Shown here: piece after piece, positions 44,002 through 53,489 of the stretch
How positions within the stretch are numbered: the stretch's first letter is position 1
Layout: each line of letters opens with the position of its first letter
Assembly (NCBI GenBank): GCA_016708845.1
Contig: JADJFB010000013.1
Span: 99,591 to 163,590, forward strand
From: Bacteroidota bacterium
GTDB taxonomy: Bacteria > Bacteroidota > Bacteroidia > B-17B0 > Aurantibacillaceae
Direction: 5' to 3'
DNA length: 64,000 bases
Position numbers and translations under genes: made by a program
The notes under the pieces: model-generated
Database searches by the model: none
What the model was told of the DNA's origin: nothing
The model's input: the letters and a program-made list of their open reading frames with translations, nothing else

Positions 44002-47000
44002 GTGGGACTACCGTTTTACAATCTCCAAAATACAACACAATCAGAAAGTATAACATTACCTGCTAATTTAGCAGGTACAACTAGATATTTAATTTTTCAA
44101 TTCAAATGTAATAATAATAATAATGGAACACAAGCGCCTGGTGCAATTGACAATGTTGTTTTAACGTCAGCATTGCCTGCTAATCCTGGTTGCACAACTT
44201 ACATTTCTCCTACAAATGCTTCTACTGTTTGTGCAACAGGTCAAAATTTATCTTGGAATGCAATAGCTGCTCCTGCATGTGGTGCTATTTTATACGATGT
44301 ATATTTTAATGCTGGTACAACCGCTACAACTTTAGCATCACCTAACCAAGCAGGTACTACTTATGCAACAGGTGCATTAACAGCTGGTACTGTTTACGCA
44401 TGGCAAATTGTACCAAAAAACGGATCGGTTGCTGCTACTGGATGTTCAACATTTACCTTTACTGCCACAACACCTACCCCAGGCTGTGCAACTTATGTTG
44501 CTCCTGCAAATAGTTCTACAGTATGTACAACTGGACAAAATTTATCTTGGAATGCATTAGCAGCTCCTGGATGTGGAACTATACGATATGACGTTTACTT
44601 TAATGCTGGCACAACGGCAACAACCTTAGCTTCAAGTAACCAAGTTGGAACAACTTACGCTACTGGAGCATTAGTTAATGGAACAATTTATGCTTGGATG
44701 ATTGTTCCAAGAAATGGAGCTGCAACAGCTACAGGTTGCTCAACCTTTACATTTACGGCCACTACTCCTACTCCAGGTTGCGCAACTTACGTTGCGCCAG
44801 CAAATAATTCTACTGTATGCCCAGTACCACAAACATTATCATGGAATGCCCTAGCTGCGCCAGGATGTGGAAGTATTACTTACGATGTGTATTTTAATTC
44901 TGGGGCAACAGCTTCTACCTTAGTATCATCTGGGCAAGCAGGAACAACTTATAACACAGGCGCTTTAACAGGCGGAACAACTTATTCGTGGCGTATTGTT
45001 CCAAAAAATGGAACATCACTAGCAACTGGTTGTTCAACTTTTTCATTTACAACTAACTCTATAACATCAAGTTCAGTAGCTCCATTTACAAATGATTTTG
45101 AAACATGTTCAGATTGGACTATTGTTAACGGAGCTCAAACTAATCAATGGTTTCAAGGCACAGCTACAGATAATGGCGGAACTCAATCCATGTATATTTC
45201 AAATACTAATGGATCAACAAATGCTTATACCAATAACACTGCCTCTGTAGTTCACTTCTACAAAGATATTTCTTTTCCAGCAGGACAATCGTGCATCAAC
45301 TTAACTTTTGATTGGAAATCTGATGGTGAAAATAATACAGATTATTTAAGAGTTTTTGCTATACCAACTTCCTCAACTCCAATTGCTGGAACACAAGTTT
45401 CTTCTGGACAACTAGGTGGTAATTTCGATCAACAAACCACTTGGCAAACAACTTCTTTAACATTACCTGCTGCGTATGCTGGCACAACACAACGTTTAGT
45501 TTTTTCGTGGAGAAATAACGGTAATACAGGAAATAACCCACCAGCAGCTGTAGATAATATTATTATAACGACAGGAGTTCCTCCTTCTCCTGTTTGCGCT
45601 ACCTACATTTCTCCAGCAGATGGATCGATTATCTGTCCTTCTACTCAAACTTTATCTTGGAATGCAATTGCTACCCCTTCATGTGGCACAATAACTTATG
45701 ATGTATATTTAGATCCTGGATTAACAGCTACAACTGTAGTTTCTGCAGGTCAAGCTGGAACTACATATAATGCTACTGGATTAAGTGCTGGTGTTTATAC
45801 TTGGAAAATAGTTCCAAAAAATGGTGCATTATCTGCTTCAGGCTGTTCAACTTTTTCATTTACTGTAAATGGTATAGCTAACGACTTACCTTGTAATGCC
45901 GTAAATATTGCACTAGGAGGCATAGCCTCTGGTGATAATACTTGCTCTGGAAATGCTGGAGAACCTGCTACCCCTGGCTGCTGGACAGGAGGAACTGTGA
46001 ATTCGGTATGGTACTCATTTACCGCTCCAGCATCAGGAAATGTTAAAATTAGAACTGCACCTGGAACATTATTAAATACTCAAATTGCTGTTTATTCTGG
46101 AGTTTGTGGTGTTGGGATGTCAACTGTTACAAGTGGATGTAATAGAAATGCTGCTAATTGTGGATTAGTTAATGTGTTATTATCAGAAGTATCATTAACA
46201 GGTTTAACTAGTGGTGCTACTTATTATGTGGCCGTTGACGGAGAAAATTCTTTAGTTGGAACCTTTGCAATTACTATTATTGATGCGGCATCAGCATATC
46301 CTACCACAAGTGGACAAGATTGTTCAACACCTAATACAATATGTACACCAACCGTACAAATTGGAGATCCTGGAAATCAAGGAATAGGATTTACTTGTGA
46401 TGACGATGGCTCTACAAACTGTACTACTGGAGAAAGAGGTTCTGTATGGTATCAAATAACTATAGCTTCTTCTGGCAACTTAAATTTTAATATTACTCCT
46501 AATGATTATGTTGTAGGTACACCTGCTGCAGAAACTGATTACGATTTTGTAATGTGGAAAACATCCGGCACTGGAGCTACCAATTGCACTGATATTGCCT
46601 CAGGTGCAGCTGTTCCTGTAGCTTGTAATTATTCAGGATTAGGATTTAGTGGTATATATACGGGCGGTAATAGACCTCCTGGAAATAATGCCGTTTATGA
46701 TAATAGCTTTGAACCCACTATTGTAGCTACAGCAGGCGAAACTTATTTATTATTGATTGAGAACTATAGTAATAGTACGAGTGGATTCTCATTAGACTTA
46801 ACCAACTCTGATGCTGCGGTAGTTAACTACTCTACATCTACAACAATTGCTTGGACTGGTGGTGCCAATACAACAACATGGACTGCTTCATCTAATTGGG
46901 GAGCTTGTAATACACCATCATGTGGTATTGATGCAATTGTTTCTGTAATTTCTACATACCAGCCATTAATTACATCGGCTATGGGTACGGTTGCTGTAAA

Positions 47001-48663
47001 TAATTTTACTGTTGATCCAGGTGCCATATTAACATTAGGCCCAAATTCTGTATTAAAAATATGTGGCGACTTTACTAATAACGGTACGATATCAGCAGAT
47101 CCAACATCAACAATTTTGTTTTCTGATGATCTTACTCATAACTTATACGGTACATTTAGTGCATCAAGTAAACTTGGAAATCTCACCATCACCGATGCTC
47201 CTGGTGGAGCTAATTGTTCAGTAATAGCAAATACATCAATTGAATTAAAAGGTAGTTTAACAACTAGTAATGCTAATAGTATTTTTGATTTGAATGGACA
47301 AAATCTTTTAATCGGAGGGAACATTGTTAATGCGGCTGGAGCAAATACTTTCTCAAATACAGCAGGCTCTACTATTACATTTAATGGTACGAGTGCACAA
47401 ACATATAATCCAAACGCCATTTCAGCAACTCCATCATTAACATTAAATAATGTGATTATGAATCATTCTAGTACAGGTGTTTCATTATCTACAACTAATA
47501 CACCTAATATGATATTAGGAACTAGTGGAGTCTTAACATTAACTTCAGGAAAAATAATCACACCAAACGCTCAAGAAGTAGTAGTAATGAATACTGCTTT
47601 GGCTGCTGTAAGTACAGGAAACACAACTAGTTATGTAGAAGGAAATTTAAGAAGATATTTAGGTGCAGGGGCTGTTGGATTATTTGATTTCCCTGTGGGG
47701 CACGCAACACCTGGTTACGAAAGAGCAAGTGTTGATTTTAAAACTGGTGCGGCAGCAGGTGCTATACAGTTAGTTGCAAGATTTGACCCTTGGGGCGGTT
47801 CATTTCCATTACCAGCAATTCCAAATTGGACAGAATGTAGTGCAACCTATGATTTAAATTATTTAAATCATGGCTATTGGAGTATTGATGCATCGGCTGC
47901 AAGTACTGGTTTATATGATTTAACATTATATAATCGAGGATACTCAAATGCCACAGGTTCTGGTTATTCAATAGCAAAAAGTCCTTCTTCTGCGCCCTCT
48001 TGGACTTTAAATGGAAACTGCGTTATGTCTCCAGTTACCTCTGTTCAAAGAGCTGGAATGTCAGGATTTTCAAAAATGGCAACTGTGCAAGGCAACACTC
48101 CTTTACCTGTTGAATTAATTTCATTTACTGGTGTTTCTGAAGGAACATATAATTCAGTTTCATGGAAATCTGCAGTGGAAACAAATTTCAAACACTACGA
48201 ATTAGAAAGTTCTGAAGAAGGACTTAACTTTAATAAAATAGCTACTGTGAATCCAATTGGTAATGTTTCATCTAGTAATAATTATAATTATTTAGATTTT
48301 AGTGCATATAGTCCTATCACTTATTACAGATTAAAAATGGTTGATTTAGATTATACATTTGAATACAGTGATATCATAGCAGTTGAAAATGGCATCAATA
48401 AAACAGGAACACTAGTTGTTTTTCCGAATCCTGCCTCAAATGAATTATATATTAAACTCTCAGTTCCAAACGAAAAAAGTGCGACCATTGACATAAAAGA
48501 TATTTTAGGTAGAGTTATATACCAACAAGAAATAGATTTAACTCAATCTATTAATAACAACTATATCAATACTACTAATTTTGCATCAGGAACATACATT
48601 GTAAGTATTAATGCTGGTAATTCTTTATCAGAAAACATTAAAGTGATTATTAATAAAAATTAA
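44002..48663 (+). CDS. giant T9SS type A protein with 98-residue FN3-like repeats
   Basis: Main part of a secreted protein of about 1,700 residues. After the end of the first anchor domain come three tandem 98-residue repeats (YDVYFNAGTTATTLAS core) from 44185. A second jelly-roll-like domain follows (CINLTFDWKSDGENNTDYLR), then a fourth repeat copy near 45,590, two pre-peptidase-like domains (CNAVNIALGGIASGDNTCSG, then CSTPNTICTPTVQIGDPGNQ), a G8/autotransporter-like segment (VDPGAILTLGPNSVLKICGD) and a type A sorting domain starting LVVFPNPASNELYIK. The open frame extends a little upstream of the ATG used here. Probably surface adhesin. No enzymatic motif seen. Confidence 0.82.
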   Translation: MGLPFYNLQNTTQSESITLPANLAGTTRYLIFQFKCNNNNNGTQAPGAIDNVVLTSALPANPGCTTYISPTNASTVCATGQNLSWNAIAAPACGAILYDVYFNAGTTATTLASPNQAGTTYATGALTAGTVYAWQIVPKNGSVAATGCSTFTFTATTPTPGCATYVAPANSSTVCTTGQNLSWNALAAPGCGTIRYDVYFNAGTTATTLASSNQVGTTYATGALVNGTIYAWMIVPRNGAATATGCSTFTFTATTPTPGCATYVAPANNSTVCPVPQTLSWNALAAPGCGSITYDVYFNSGATASTLVSSGQAGTTYNTGALTGGTTYSWRIVPKNGTSLATGCSTFSFTTNSITSSSVAPFTNDFETCSDWTIVNGAQTNQWFQGTATDNGGTQSMYISNTNGSTNAYTNNTASVVHFYKDISFPAGQSCINLTFDWKSDGENNTDYLRVFAIPTSSTPIAGTQVSSGQLGGNFDQQTTWQTTSLTLPAAYAGTTQRLVFSWRNNGNTGNNPPAAVDNIIITTGVPPSPVCATYISPADGSIICPSTQTLSWNAIATPSCGTITYDVYLDPGLTATTVVSAGQAGTTYNATGLSAGVYTWKIVPKNGALSASGCSTFSFTVNGIANDLPCNAVNIALGGIASGDNTCSGNAGEPATPGCWTGGTVNSVWYSFTAPASGNVKIRTAPGTLLNTQIAVYSGVCGVGMSTVTSGCNRNAANCGLVNVLLSEVSLTGLTSGATYYVAVDGENSLVGTFAITIIDAASAYPTTSGQDCSTPNTICTPTVQIGDPGNQGIGFTCDDDGSTNCTTGERGSVWYQITIASSGNLNFNITPNDYVVGTPAAETDYDFVMWKTSGTGATNCTDIASGAAVPVACNYSGLGFSGIYTGGNRPPGNNAVYDNSFEPTIVATAGETYLLLIENYSNSTSGFSLDLTNSDAAVVNYSTSTTIAWTGGANTTTWTASSNWGACNTPSCGIDAIVSVISTYQPLITSAMGTVAVNNFTVDPGAILTLGPNSVLKICGDFTNNGTISADPTSTILFSDDLTHNLYGTFSASSKLGNLTITDAPGGANCSVIANTSIELKGSLTTSNANSIFDLNGQNLLIGGNIVNAAGANTFSNTAGSTITFNGTSAQTYNPNAISATPSLTLNNVIMNHSSTGVSLSTTNTPNMILGTSGVLTLTSGKIITPNAQEVVVMNTALAAVSTGNTTSYVEGNLRRYLGAGAVGLFDFPVGHATPGYERASVDFKTGAAAGAIQLVARFDPWGGSFPLPAIPNWTECSATYDLNYLNHGYWSIDASAASTGLYDLTLYNRGYSNATGSGYSIAKSPSSAPSWTLNGNCVMSPVTSVQRAGMSGFSKMATVQGNTPLPVELISFTGVSEGTYNSVSWKSAVETNFKHYELESSEEGLNFNKIATVNPIGNVSSSNNYNYLDFSAYSPITYYRLKMVDLDYTFEYSDIIAVENGINKTGTLVVFPNPASNELYIKLSVPNEKSATIDIKDILGRVIYQQEIDLTQSINNNYINTTNFASGTYIVSINAGNSLSENIKVIINKN
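44185..45057 (+). repeat. three tandem 294-bp coding repeats
   Basis: Units at 44185, 44479 and 44773, each opening PGCxTY and containing LSWNA and YDVYFN. Period 98 codons. A more diverged fourth copy lies near 45,590-45,870. They encode FN3-like domains. Confidence 0.85.
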
Positions 48664-48676
48664 TCATCATAGAATT

Positions 48677-48713
48677 AAAAAAGCCCTGAAAACGATACTT
48701 TCAGGGCTTTTTT
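48677..48713 (+). terminator. terminator of the giant T9SS gene
   Basis: aaaaaagccctgaaa (48677-48691) and tttcagggctttttt (48699-48713) form a 15-bp perfect stem with a 7-nt loop, 14 bp past the stop. Confidence 0.9.
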
Positions 48714-48891
48714 ATGGATTAATAATTCGACAACAAACGACTACAATTAATTCTATTCGAATCTAATTGACTAATAACCGAATAAAGTTTTGTGTTGGAT
48801 TTACCTTTGTGTCGTCGAAATGATGAAGCGCTTCAAAAATCAAAAACGACATTAATTTATAGAAAGTAATAATAATTTAAAAAAAGAAAAC

Positions 48892-49233
48892 ATGATGAAC
48901 ACATTAAGAAACCGCGTACAGTTAATTGGTAATTTAGGAACAGCTCCAGAAATTAAAAATTTAGAAGGAGGTAAAAAAATGGCAAAATTAGTTATTGCTA
49001 CTAGTGAAACATTTAAAAATCAAAAAGGAGAAAAAGTAACAGAAACAACATGGCATACACTAACTGCATGGGGAAATCAAGCTGCCTTTGCGGAAAAATT
49101 TTTAGAAAAAGGTTCTGAAATTGCTATAGATGGGAAACTACAAAACAACAATTACACAGATAAAGATGGGGTAAAACGATACGTAACTAACATTATCGTG
49201 AATGAATTTACAATGTTAGGTAAAAAGAAATAA
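48892..49233 (+). CDS. ssb: short single-stranded DNA-binding protein (SSB family)
   Basis: A 113-residue OB-fold SSB. LRNRVQLIGNLGTAPEIKN opens the fold, followed by WHTLTAWGNQAAFAEKFLEKG and the strand YVTNIIVNEFTML. It ends GKKK, with no Gln/Pro-rich linker and no acidic D-D-x-I-P-F tip, so it lacks the tail with which canonical SSB recruits repair and replication partners. It is therefore more likely a paralogue than the sole housekeeping SSB. It starts at the first of two Met codons. A good -7 element TACCTTTG at 48802-48809 lacks a matching -33 box. A terminator follows. Confidence 0.9.
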   Translation: MMNTLRNRVQLIGNLGTAPEIKNLEGGKKMAKLVIATSETFKNQKGEKVTETTWHTLTAWGNQAAFAEKFLEKGSEIAIDGKLQNNNYTDKDGVKRYVTNIIVNEFTMLGKKK

Positions 49234-49246
49234 ATATTAATTCCTT

Positions 49247-49289
49247 AAACAAAACGCCCATTAGTAATGAGCTAATGGGCGTTTTGTTT
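49247..49289. terminator. strong terminator after ssb, possibly bidirectional
   Basis: aaacaaaacgcccattag (49247-49264) and its complement (49272-49289) form an 18-bp perfect stem with a 7-nt loop, flanked by A and T runs, between convergent ssb and the phospholipase-like gene. Confidence 0.9.
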
Positions 49290-49308
49290 TTTAAAATATA
49301 TCAATTAA

Positions 49309-50316
49309 CTAATCCTCATGCCCTTTGGCATTTTTTATTTTTTGTTCTAGGTACAATTGTTCTTCAAGTGCCATTTGTTTCTTTAAGGAATCACTCACAT
49401 CTTTTTGTCCTAACTTTTCTAAATTTGGTTTACCTGCGTTTACCCATGCGGTGTACCACAAACTTCCCACCATAATGATACTCTCACGCATCCTGCGTTC
49501 AACTTGCCCTTTAATCATTAAATCATAACGATTCGTGTATTCTAGTGAGTAAACCTTCATCATTAAATTCCCTCTGTTTTCATAAGAATACTTTCTGTCT
49601 TGAGGAAATTCTTTATTTAAGGCGGCTTCAAATTTCAAAACACTATCTACACCCATGTGGCTATCGTAAACAATTTTCCAAGCTGATTTAATTGGAGAAT
49701 CCACATACTTTGCTCTTCCAACAAAATAATCGTAGTCTTCTGCTTTTAGTTCAGGAATGCGACTCTCCCAAAAACCATGTATGCCTCTTTGCCCAGTTAA
49801 TTGTCCATTATAATTTTCAGTGGTATGCAAAGGCACATGCGCATCGGCAATGTAGTGACCTAAATCGGCACTGTAACTTAAAATCTGATCGAGGTTTTCA
49901 TTTTTAAAGGCGTTCAATAATTTATAGTAATGCTTTTCAATTTGCCAAGGCACAATGCCATAAGCCATTAATGTGTCCTCGGTGTATTTTGCAATAGCCG
50001 CTTTCCAAAATTTTGGTACACTATCAAAGGCATGTTCGCCATAATGATCAATGTCAATATAATGACGAGGAGCCTCTCCCTCTACTCCATAACGTCGTTT
50101 ATCAGGATCAACTGCGTGATTAGTAACAAACTCAATATGAGTTTTATAAAACGTTACCATCTCAGGAGGCAATGTAAACACCGCCATTCGATTAATACGC
50201 TTATGTCCGTAAAAACCCCACGACTGCGATGATTGTTTAGGAAGTAAAAAAACAAAACCCAAACACATAAGTACTATCACTGTAATTTTTTTCACTCTCT
50301 TAAATTTTAATTCCAA
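49309..50316 (-). CDS. zinc-dependent phospholipase C / S1-P1 nuclease-like secreted protein
   Basis: A 335-residue exported protein with a signal (VIVLMCLGFVFLLPKQSSQS) directly followed by WGFYGHKRIN. The mature N-terminal Trp and following His match the zinc-site start of this fold. Further ligands appear in HYIDIDHYGEHAFD and in LGHYIADAHVPLHTTENYNG (H-x3-D-x-H-x-P-x-H), the hallmark of the S1/P1 nuclease and phospholipase C superfamily. The C-terminal part is a helical, charged extension. Substrate (lipid or nucleic acid) cannot be decided. Its start overlaps the SpoIIE-fragment stop by 17 bp, so it is co-transcribed with that gene. Confidence 0.82.
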   Translation of the reverse strand: MELKFKRVKKITVIVLMCLGFVFLLPKQSSQSWGFYGHKRINRMAVFTLPPEMVTFYKTHIEFVTNHAVDPDKRRYGVEGEAPRHYIDIDHYGEHAFDSVPKFWKAAIAKYTEDTLMAYGIVPWQIEKHYYKLLNAFKNENLDQILSYSADLGHYIADAHVPLHTTENYNGQLTGQRGIHGFWESRIPELKAEDYDYFVGRAKYVDSPIKSAWKIVYDSHMGVDSVLKFEAALNKEFPQDRKYSYENRGNLMMKVYSLEYTNRYDLMIKGQVERRMRESIIMVGSLWYTAWVNAGKPNLEKLGQKDVSDSLKKQMALEEQLYLEQKIKNAKGHED

Positions 50317-51718
50317 TTACTAAAACATCATCTACTTGCTCATATGATTTTTTCCAATCCATAAAAGCTGTAGCAATTTTTTCTTCCTGTTCCTTGCATG
50401 GCAAATGAGAAATAGAAATCAAAAGCTCTTTCAAATTTTTTGACATAAATTTTTTGCCAGTATCTCCACCAAATTGATCAGCATAACCATCAGTGAAAAT
50501 AAATAGAGAATCATTTTTATGTAAAGCAATTTTAGTGGTGGAAAATTGTTGCTCGTTGGCTGTAAAACCAGCTATTGCCATTTTATCGGCTTTGTATTCA
50601 ATAATGGTTTTATCACGGATAATAAATAATGGTCGGTTTGCTCCCGAAAATTCTACTTCAGTTAATGATTCGTTAAATTTCAATAAGGCTAAATCCATTC
50701 CATCCATCTGCTTAGAGGCATCAGAATGCTGTTTTAACACTTGCTTAATTTGTTTATTTAAAAAAGATAAAATTTCTCCAGGAGCAGATATTTTTTTCTC
50801 AAAAATAGCTTGCACAATTTTATCCATACCAATAATACTCATCAATGCTCCTGGAACGCCATGTCCTGTACAATCTGCGGCAATACAATAAAAATCTTTA
50901 TCTACTTTGCTGAACCAATAAAAATCGCCACTCACTACATCTTTTGGTTTATAGTACACAAAACTTTGTGGGAATTGAATATTAAGATCCTGCACATTAG
51001 GCAAAATAGCTAGTTGAATTCCTTTAGCGTATTGTATGCTATTATCAATTTCTTGTTTCTTTTCAGCAATAATATGGTTTTGCTCTTTCAACTGAATATT
51101 GGTGAGTTGTTTTTGTTTATTTTGTTTAAACAACATAACAGCTACTGCAATCACAATAAAAGCTATCGCCAATAAACCAAAAATAAAATACGTGTTTTTT
51201 TTATTTTTCAGTTCTTGAATTTCATTGGCTTGAGTTAGTTCTTTTACGTTAGCTTCTGATTTCTCGAGAGAGTAACTTCCTTGGAGATTGCTAATATTTG
51301 TTGAATAAGCTTCTTGATCGATTTCTTCTTTCAACTCAACATATTTTTCAAAATAATCAAAGCCATCTTTAAAATTTTTGAGTTTGTAACTACTTTGTGC
51401 CAAAGCACGTAATGTTAAAATTTGAATATCTTTAATATCGTGTCGCTGATTATAGCCATAAACAATATTAAACTTAGTAATTGCTTCCCTAATTTTACCA
51501 GTTTCCATTTCACACAATCCCATATTAAGAAAGCAAATCATCATACTCGAAGAATCTTGCACATTTTGATGAATAGCCAAACTCTTTTCGTTATAATACA
51601 TGGCCGTTTTAAAATCCCTTTCTTGATAAAACAAATCGCCAAGATTACCATAAATTCTGCCTAAATCACTGTACAATTTAGCACTTTTAGCGCAATCAAT
51701 GCCCCTATTAAAATACAC
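50300..51718 (-). CDS. TPR-SpoIIE phosphatase sensor, C-terminal fragment (frameshifted)
   Basis: Contains the last TPR units (LYSDLGRIYGNLGDLFYQER, then AMYYNEKSLAIHQ), a transmembrane helix (TYFIFGLLAIAFIVIAVAVM), a coiled-coil linker (LKEQNHIIAEKKQEIDNSI) and a PP2C-type SpoIIE/RsbU phosphatase domain with FYWFSKVDKDFYCIAADCTG-HGVPGALMS metal site and FIFTDGYADQFGG. Such proteins dephosphorylate anti-sigma antagonists or act in similar partner-switching in response to periplasmic or cytoplasmic signals. Joined to the upstream fragment by restoring one base near 51744, which gives E-G-E-N-G-K-F-F-D-S-A-I-V-Y-F. The domain is intact. Confidence 0.85.
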   Translation of the reverse strand: MYFNRGIDCAKSAKLYSDLGRIYGNLGDLFYQERDFKTAMYYNEKSLAIHQNVQDSSSMMICFLNMGLCEMETGKIREAITKFNIVYGYNQRHDIKDIQILTLRALAQSSYKLKNFKDGFDYFEKYVELKEEIDQEAYSTNISNLQGSYSLEKSEANVKELTQANEIQELKNKKNTYFIFGLLAIAFIVIAVAVMLFKQNKQKQLTNIQLKEQNHIIAEKKQEIDNSIQYAKGIQLAILPNVQDLNIQFPQSFVYYKPKDVVSGDFYWFSKVDKDFYCIAADCTGHGVPGALMSIIGMDKIVQAIFEKKISAPGEILSFLNKQIKQVLKQHSDASKQMDGMDLALLKFNESLTEVEFSGANRPLFIIRDKTIIEYKADKMAIAGFTANEQQFSTTKIALHKNDSLFIFTDGYADQFGGDTGKKFMSKNLKELLISISHLPCKEQEEKIATAFMDWKKSYEQVDDVLVIGIKI

Positions 51719-52292
51719 GATAGCCGAATCGAAAAATTTTCCGTTCTCCTTCTTTTGAATGACATCTATCTACATAATAGCTGGCAATAGCATTATGTAT
51801 TCTAAGTAATCCAAAAGTATCTTTTAATGATTGGTAAATTTGAAGTGATTGATATAAATACTTATCCGATTCATAATTATGCTGCTGTATACATAATATC
51901 CAACCAATATTATACAAAGAAAAAGCTATAGCCTTTTGGTCGTGAAGAGAATCACTTAGGCGGTAGGCTTTAAAATAAAAATATTGAGCTTTATCATAAT
52001 CAGAATGAAACCAATAGGCATCTGCTAAACAATTATAAGCTAGATTTTGTCCCCTCACATATTTATTCTTCAAAGAAATTGCTAAAGCCTCGTTACCATA
52101 AGTTATTGCGTCTTTAAATTGAGAACTACTCAAATTACTAGATAAATTAACTAATCCAATAACTCTCTGCGTGTCATTTTTTGAAGTAGCAATCTGACTT
52201 TTTAATTCGTTGATTCGTTTCTCTTTTTGCGAAAAAAGCAAAGAACTACTAATTAAAAATAAATATATAAATATGGTTTTTGGTTTAAACAT
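51708..52292 (-). CDS. TPR-SpoIIE protein, N-terminal TPR fragment
   Basis: Starts with a signal peptide (FIYLFLISSSLLFSQ), then TPR repeats (AITYGNEALAISLKNKYVRG, then AYNCLADAYWFHSDYDKAQ and AFSLYNIGWILC). It runs out of frame after about YYVDRCHSKEGE, near 51745. The intact protein would be about 660 residues: secreted TPR sensor, membrane helix, cytoplasmic phosphatase, a layout common in Bacteroidota. It is the first gene of the strand cluster with the phospholipase-like protein. Confidence 0.78.
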   Translation of the reverse strand: MFKPKTIFIYLFLISSSLLFSQKEKRINELKSQIATSKNDTQRVIGLVNLSSNLSSSQFKDAITYGNEALAISLKNKYVRGQNLAYNCLADAYWFHSDYDKAQYFYFKAYRLSDSLHDQKAIAFSLYNIGWILCIQQHNYESDKYLYQSLQIYQSLKDTFGLLRIHNAIASYYVDRCHSKEGERKIFRFGYRVF

Positions 52293-52399
52293 AATTTAGA
52301 GAACTAAATATACATAAAAAACGTTTTATGAATGTTATTTAATCGCAACCCTTATTTTAAAATACAGGAATAAAACCTATCTTTATATTAGATTTAAGT

Positions 52400-52990
52400 A
52401 TGGATTTACGTCATAAAACAGTATTACTTTCCTTCTGTTTGATTTTTTCGAAGTCAAATTCTCAAACTCGGATACAAGAATTATCCGCTGTTCAATATAA
52501 TCAAAACGTCATTATTAGCTATCTCATTAGTGCTGGCAATAGTTGTACAGGTTACCAAATACTTAGATCTAATGATTCCTTAAATTTTGATGTAATATTT
52601 GATTATGCTGGTATTTGTGGCGAATCTACAAAGTCACAAAACATTACCTATTCAGATGAATCTCCTCAAAAGAACAGAAAAAATTATTACAAAGTTTTAA
52701 TTCAGCCTTCCGACTATTCTAATGTGATTTCTGTATTTTACACTGACCTTGCAGAAAAAGGATATCTACTCATGCAAAATCCAATCACGCAATATTTATC
52801 CTTAATGGGGGCTTTAAATAGTGGTAATTTGAAGATTTATAATCAAATGGGAGCATTAACCCTATCACTTAGTCCCAACGAACAAGGGTTATATCATGAA
52901 GATATTTCTTGGTTAGGAAATGGGATATATTATTTTATCCTAGAAAATGCTAAGGGAAAACCATTGCATGGAAAATTCATAAAAGAGTAA
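52400..52990 (+). CDS. small secreted protein with degenerate T9SS-like C terminus
   Basis: A 196-residue protein with an N-terminal signal (KTVLLSFCLIFSKSNSQ). A beta-sandwich-like region with one Cys pair (SAGNSCTGYQILRSNDSLNF, then IFDYAGICGES) resembles the FN3-type module that often precedes sorting domains. The C terminus resembles a type A sorting domain that has drifted: MQNPITQYLSLMG in place of YPNP, then GNGIYYFILENAKGKPLHGK and FIKE. Divergent from the TPR-SpoIIE gene. Specific role unknown. Confidence 0.65.
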   Translation: MDLRHKTVLLSFCLIFSKSNSQTRIQELSAVQYNQNVIISYLISAGNSCTGYQILRSNDSLNFDVIFDYAGICGESTKSQNITYSDESPQKNRKNYYKVLIQPSDYSNVISVFYTDLAEKGYLLMQNPITQYLSLMGALNSGNLKIYNQMGALTLSLSPNEQGLYHEDISWLGNGIYYFILENAKGKPLHGKFIKE

Positions 52991-53130
52991 AGCTTAAACT
53001 TATAAACTAAGCGCCTCCTAACAATAGTAATACTTTTCTCATTTCCTTAAACTGTTTTAGGTTTATAATAACGTAAAAGTAAATGATAGATGATGTAATA
53101 AATAGAGGGTTACCCCCTCAAATTAAAACA

Positions 53131-53164
53131 AAAGCCTCGTCCGCCAGCTGGCGGATGAGGCTTT
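53131..53164 (-). terminator. citrate synthase terminator containing the 16-bp palindrome
   Basis: aaagcctc (53131-53138) and gaggcttt (53157-53164) enclose TCCGCCAGCTGGCGGA (53140-53155). It is followed on the minus-strand side by an A/T run and a small palindrome GAGGG-N5-CCCTC (53105-53119). It lies 20 bp past the citrate synthase stop. Confidence 0.8.
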
Positions 53165-53184
53165 AAACTGATATTAAAAATAGT

Positions 53185-53466
53185 TTAAACTTTAGCTTCT
53201 TGTGCTTTTTTAATAATAGCTTTAATGTTTTCGGTTGTTGTAGAGTTTGGTCGCTCAATTGCAGAACCAGTTGCTCTATCCCATACTAAACTTGCTAATA
53301 CACCTAATGCACGAGATACACCAAATAATACTGTGTAAAAATCATACTCATGCATACCATAATGTGATAATAAAGCTCCTGAGTGAGCATCTACATTCGG
53401 CCAAGGGTTTTTAATTTTTCCTGTTGATTCTAAAATTGGAGGCGCAACTTCATAAACCATTTGCAC
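53185..53466 (-). CDS. gltA: citrate synthase, C-terminal fragment (frameshifted)
   Basis: C-terminal part of citrate synthase. The open frame extends upstream to about 53576, where it reads VVPGYGHAVLRKTDPRF, including the active-site His and downstream residues. The fragment given holds NPWPNVDAHSGALLSHYGM and YYTVLFGVSRALGVLA-type segments (here FYTVLFGVSRALGVLASLVW), with the catalytic Asp-region homologue NVDAHSG. The sequence is strikingly like mitochondrial citrate synthase rather than the hexameric GltA of enterics. One A appears missing (plus strand T-run 53575-53577). The gene symbol is by function only. Confidence 0.9.
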   Translation of the reverse strand: MQMVYEVAPPILESTGKIKNPWPNVDAHSGALLSHYGMHEYDFYTVLFGVSRALGVLASLVWDRATGSAIERPNSTTTENIKAIIKKAQEAKV

Positions 53467-53489
53467 AATTTCACAAATATCATCATGCT

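Noticed and set aside
44185..45057. Possible CRISPR-like or satellite repeat array
   Set aside because: The period is 294 bp, in frame, and encodes FN3-like protein domains; there are no short repeats with unique spacers.
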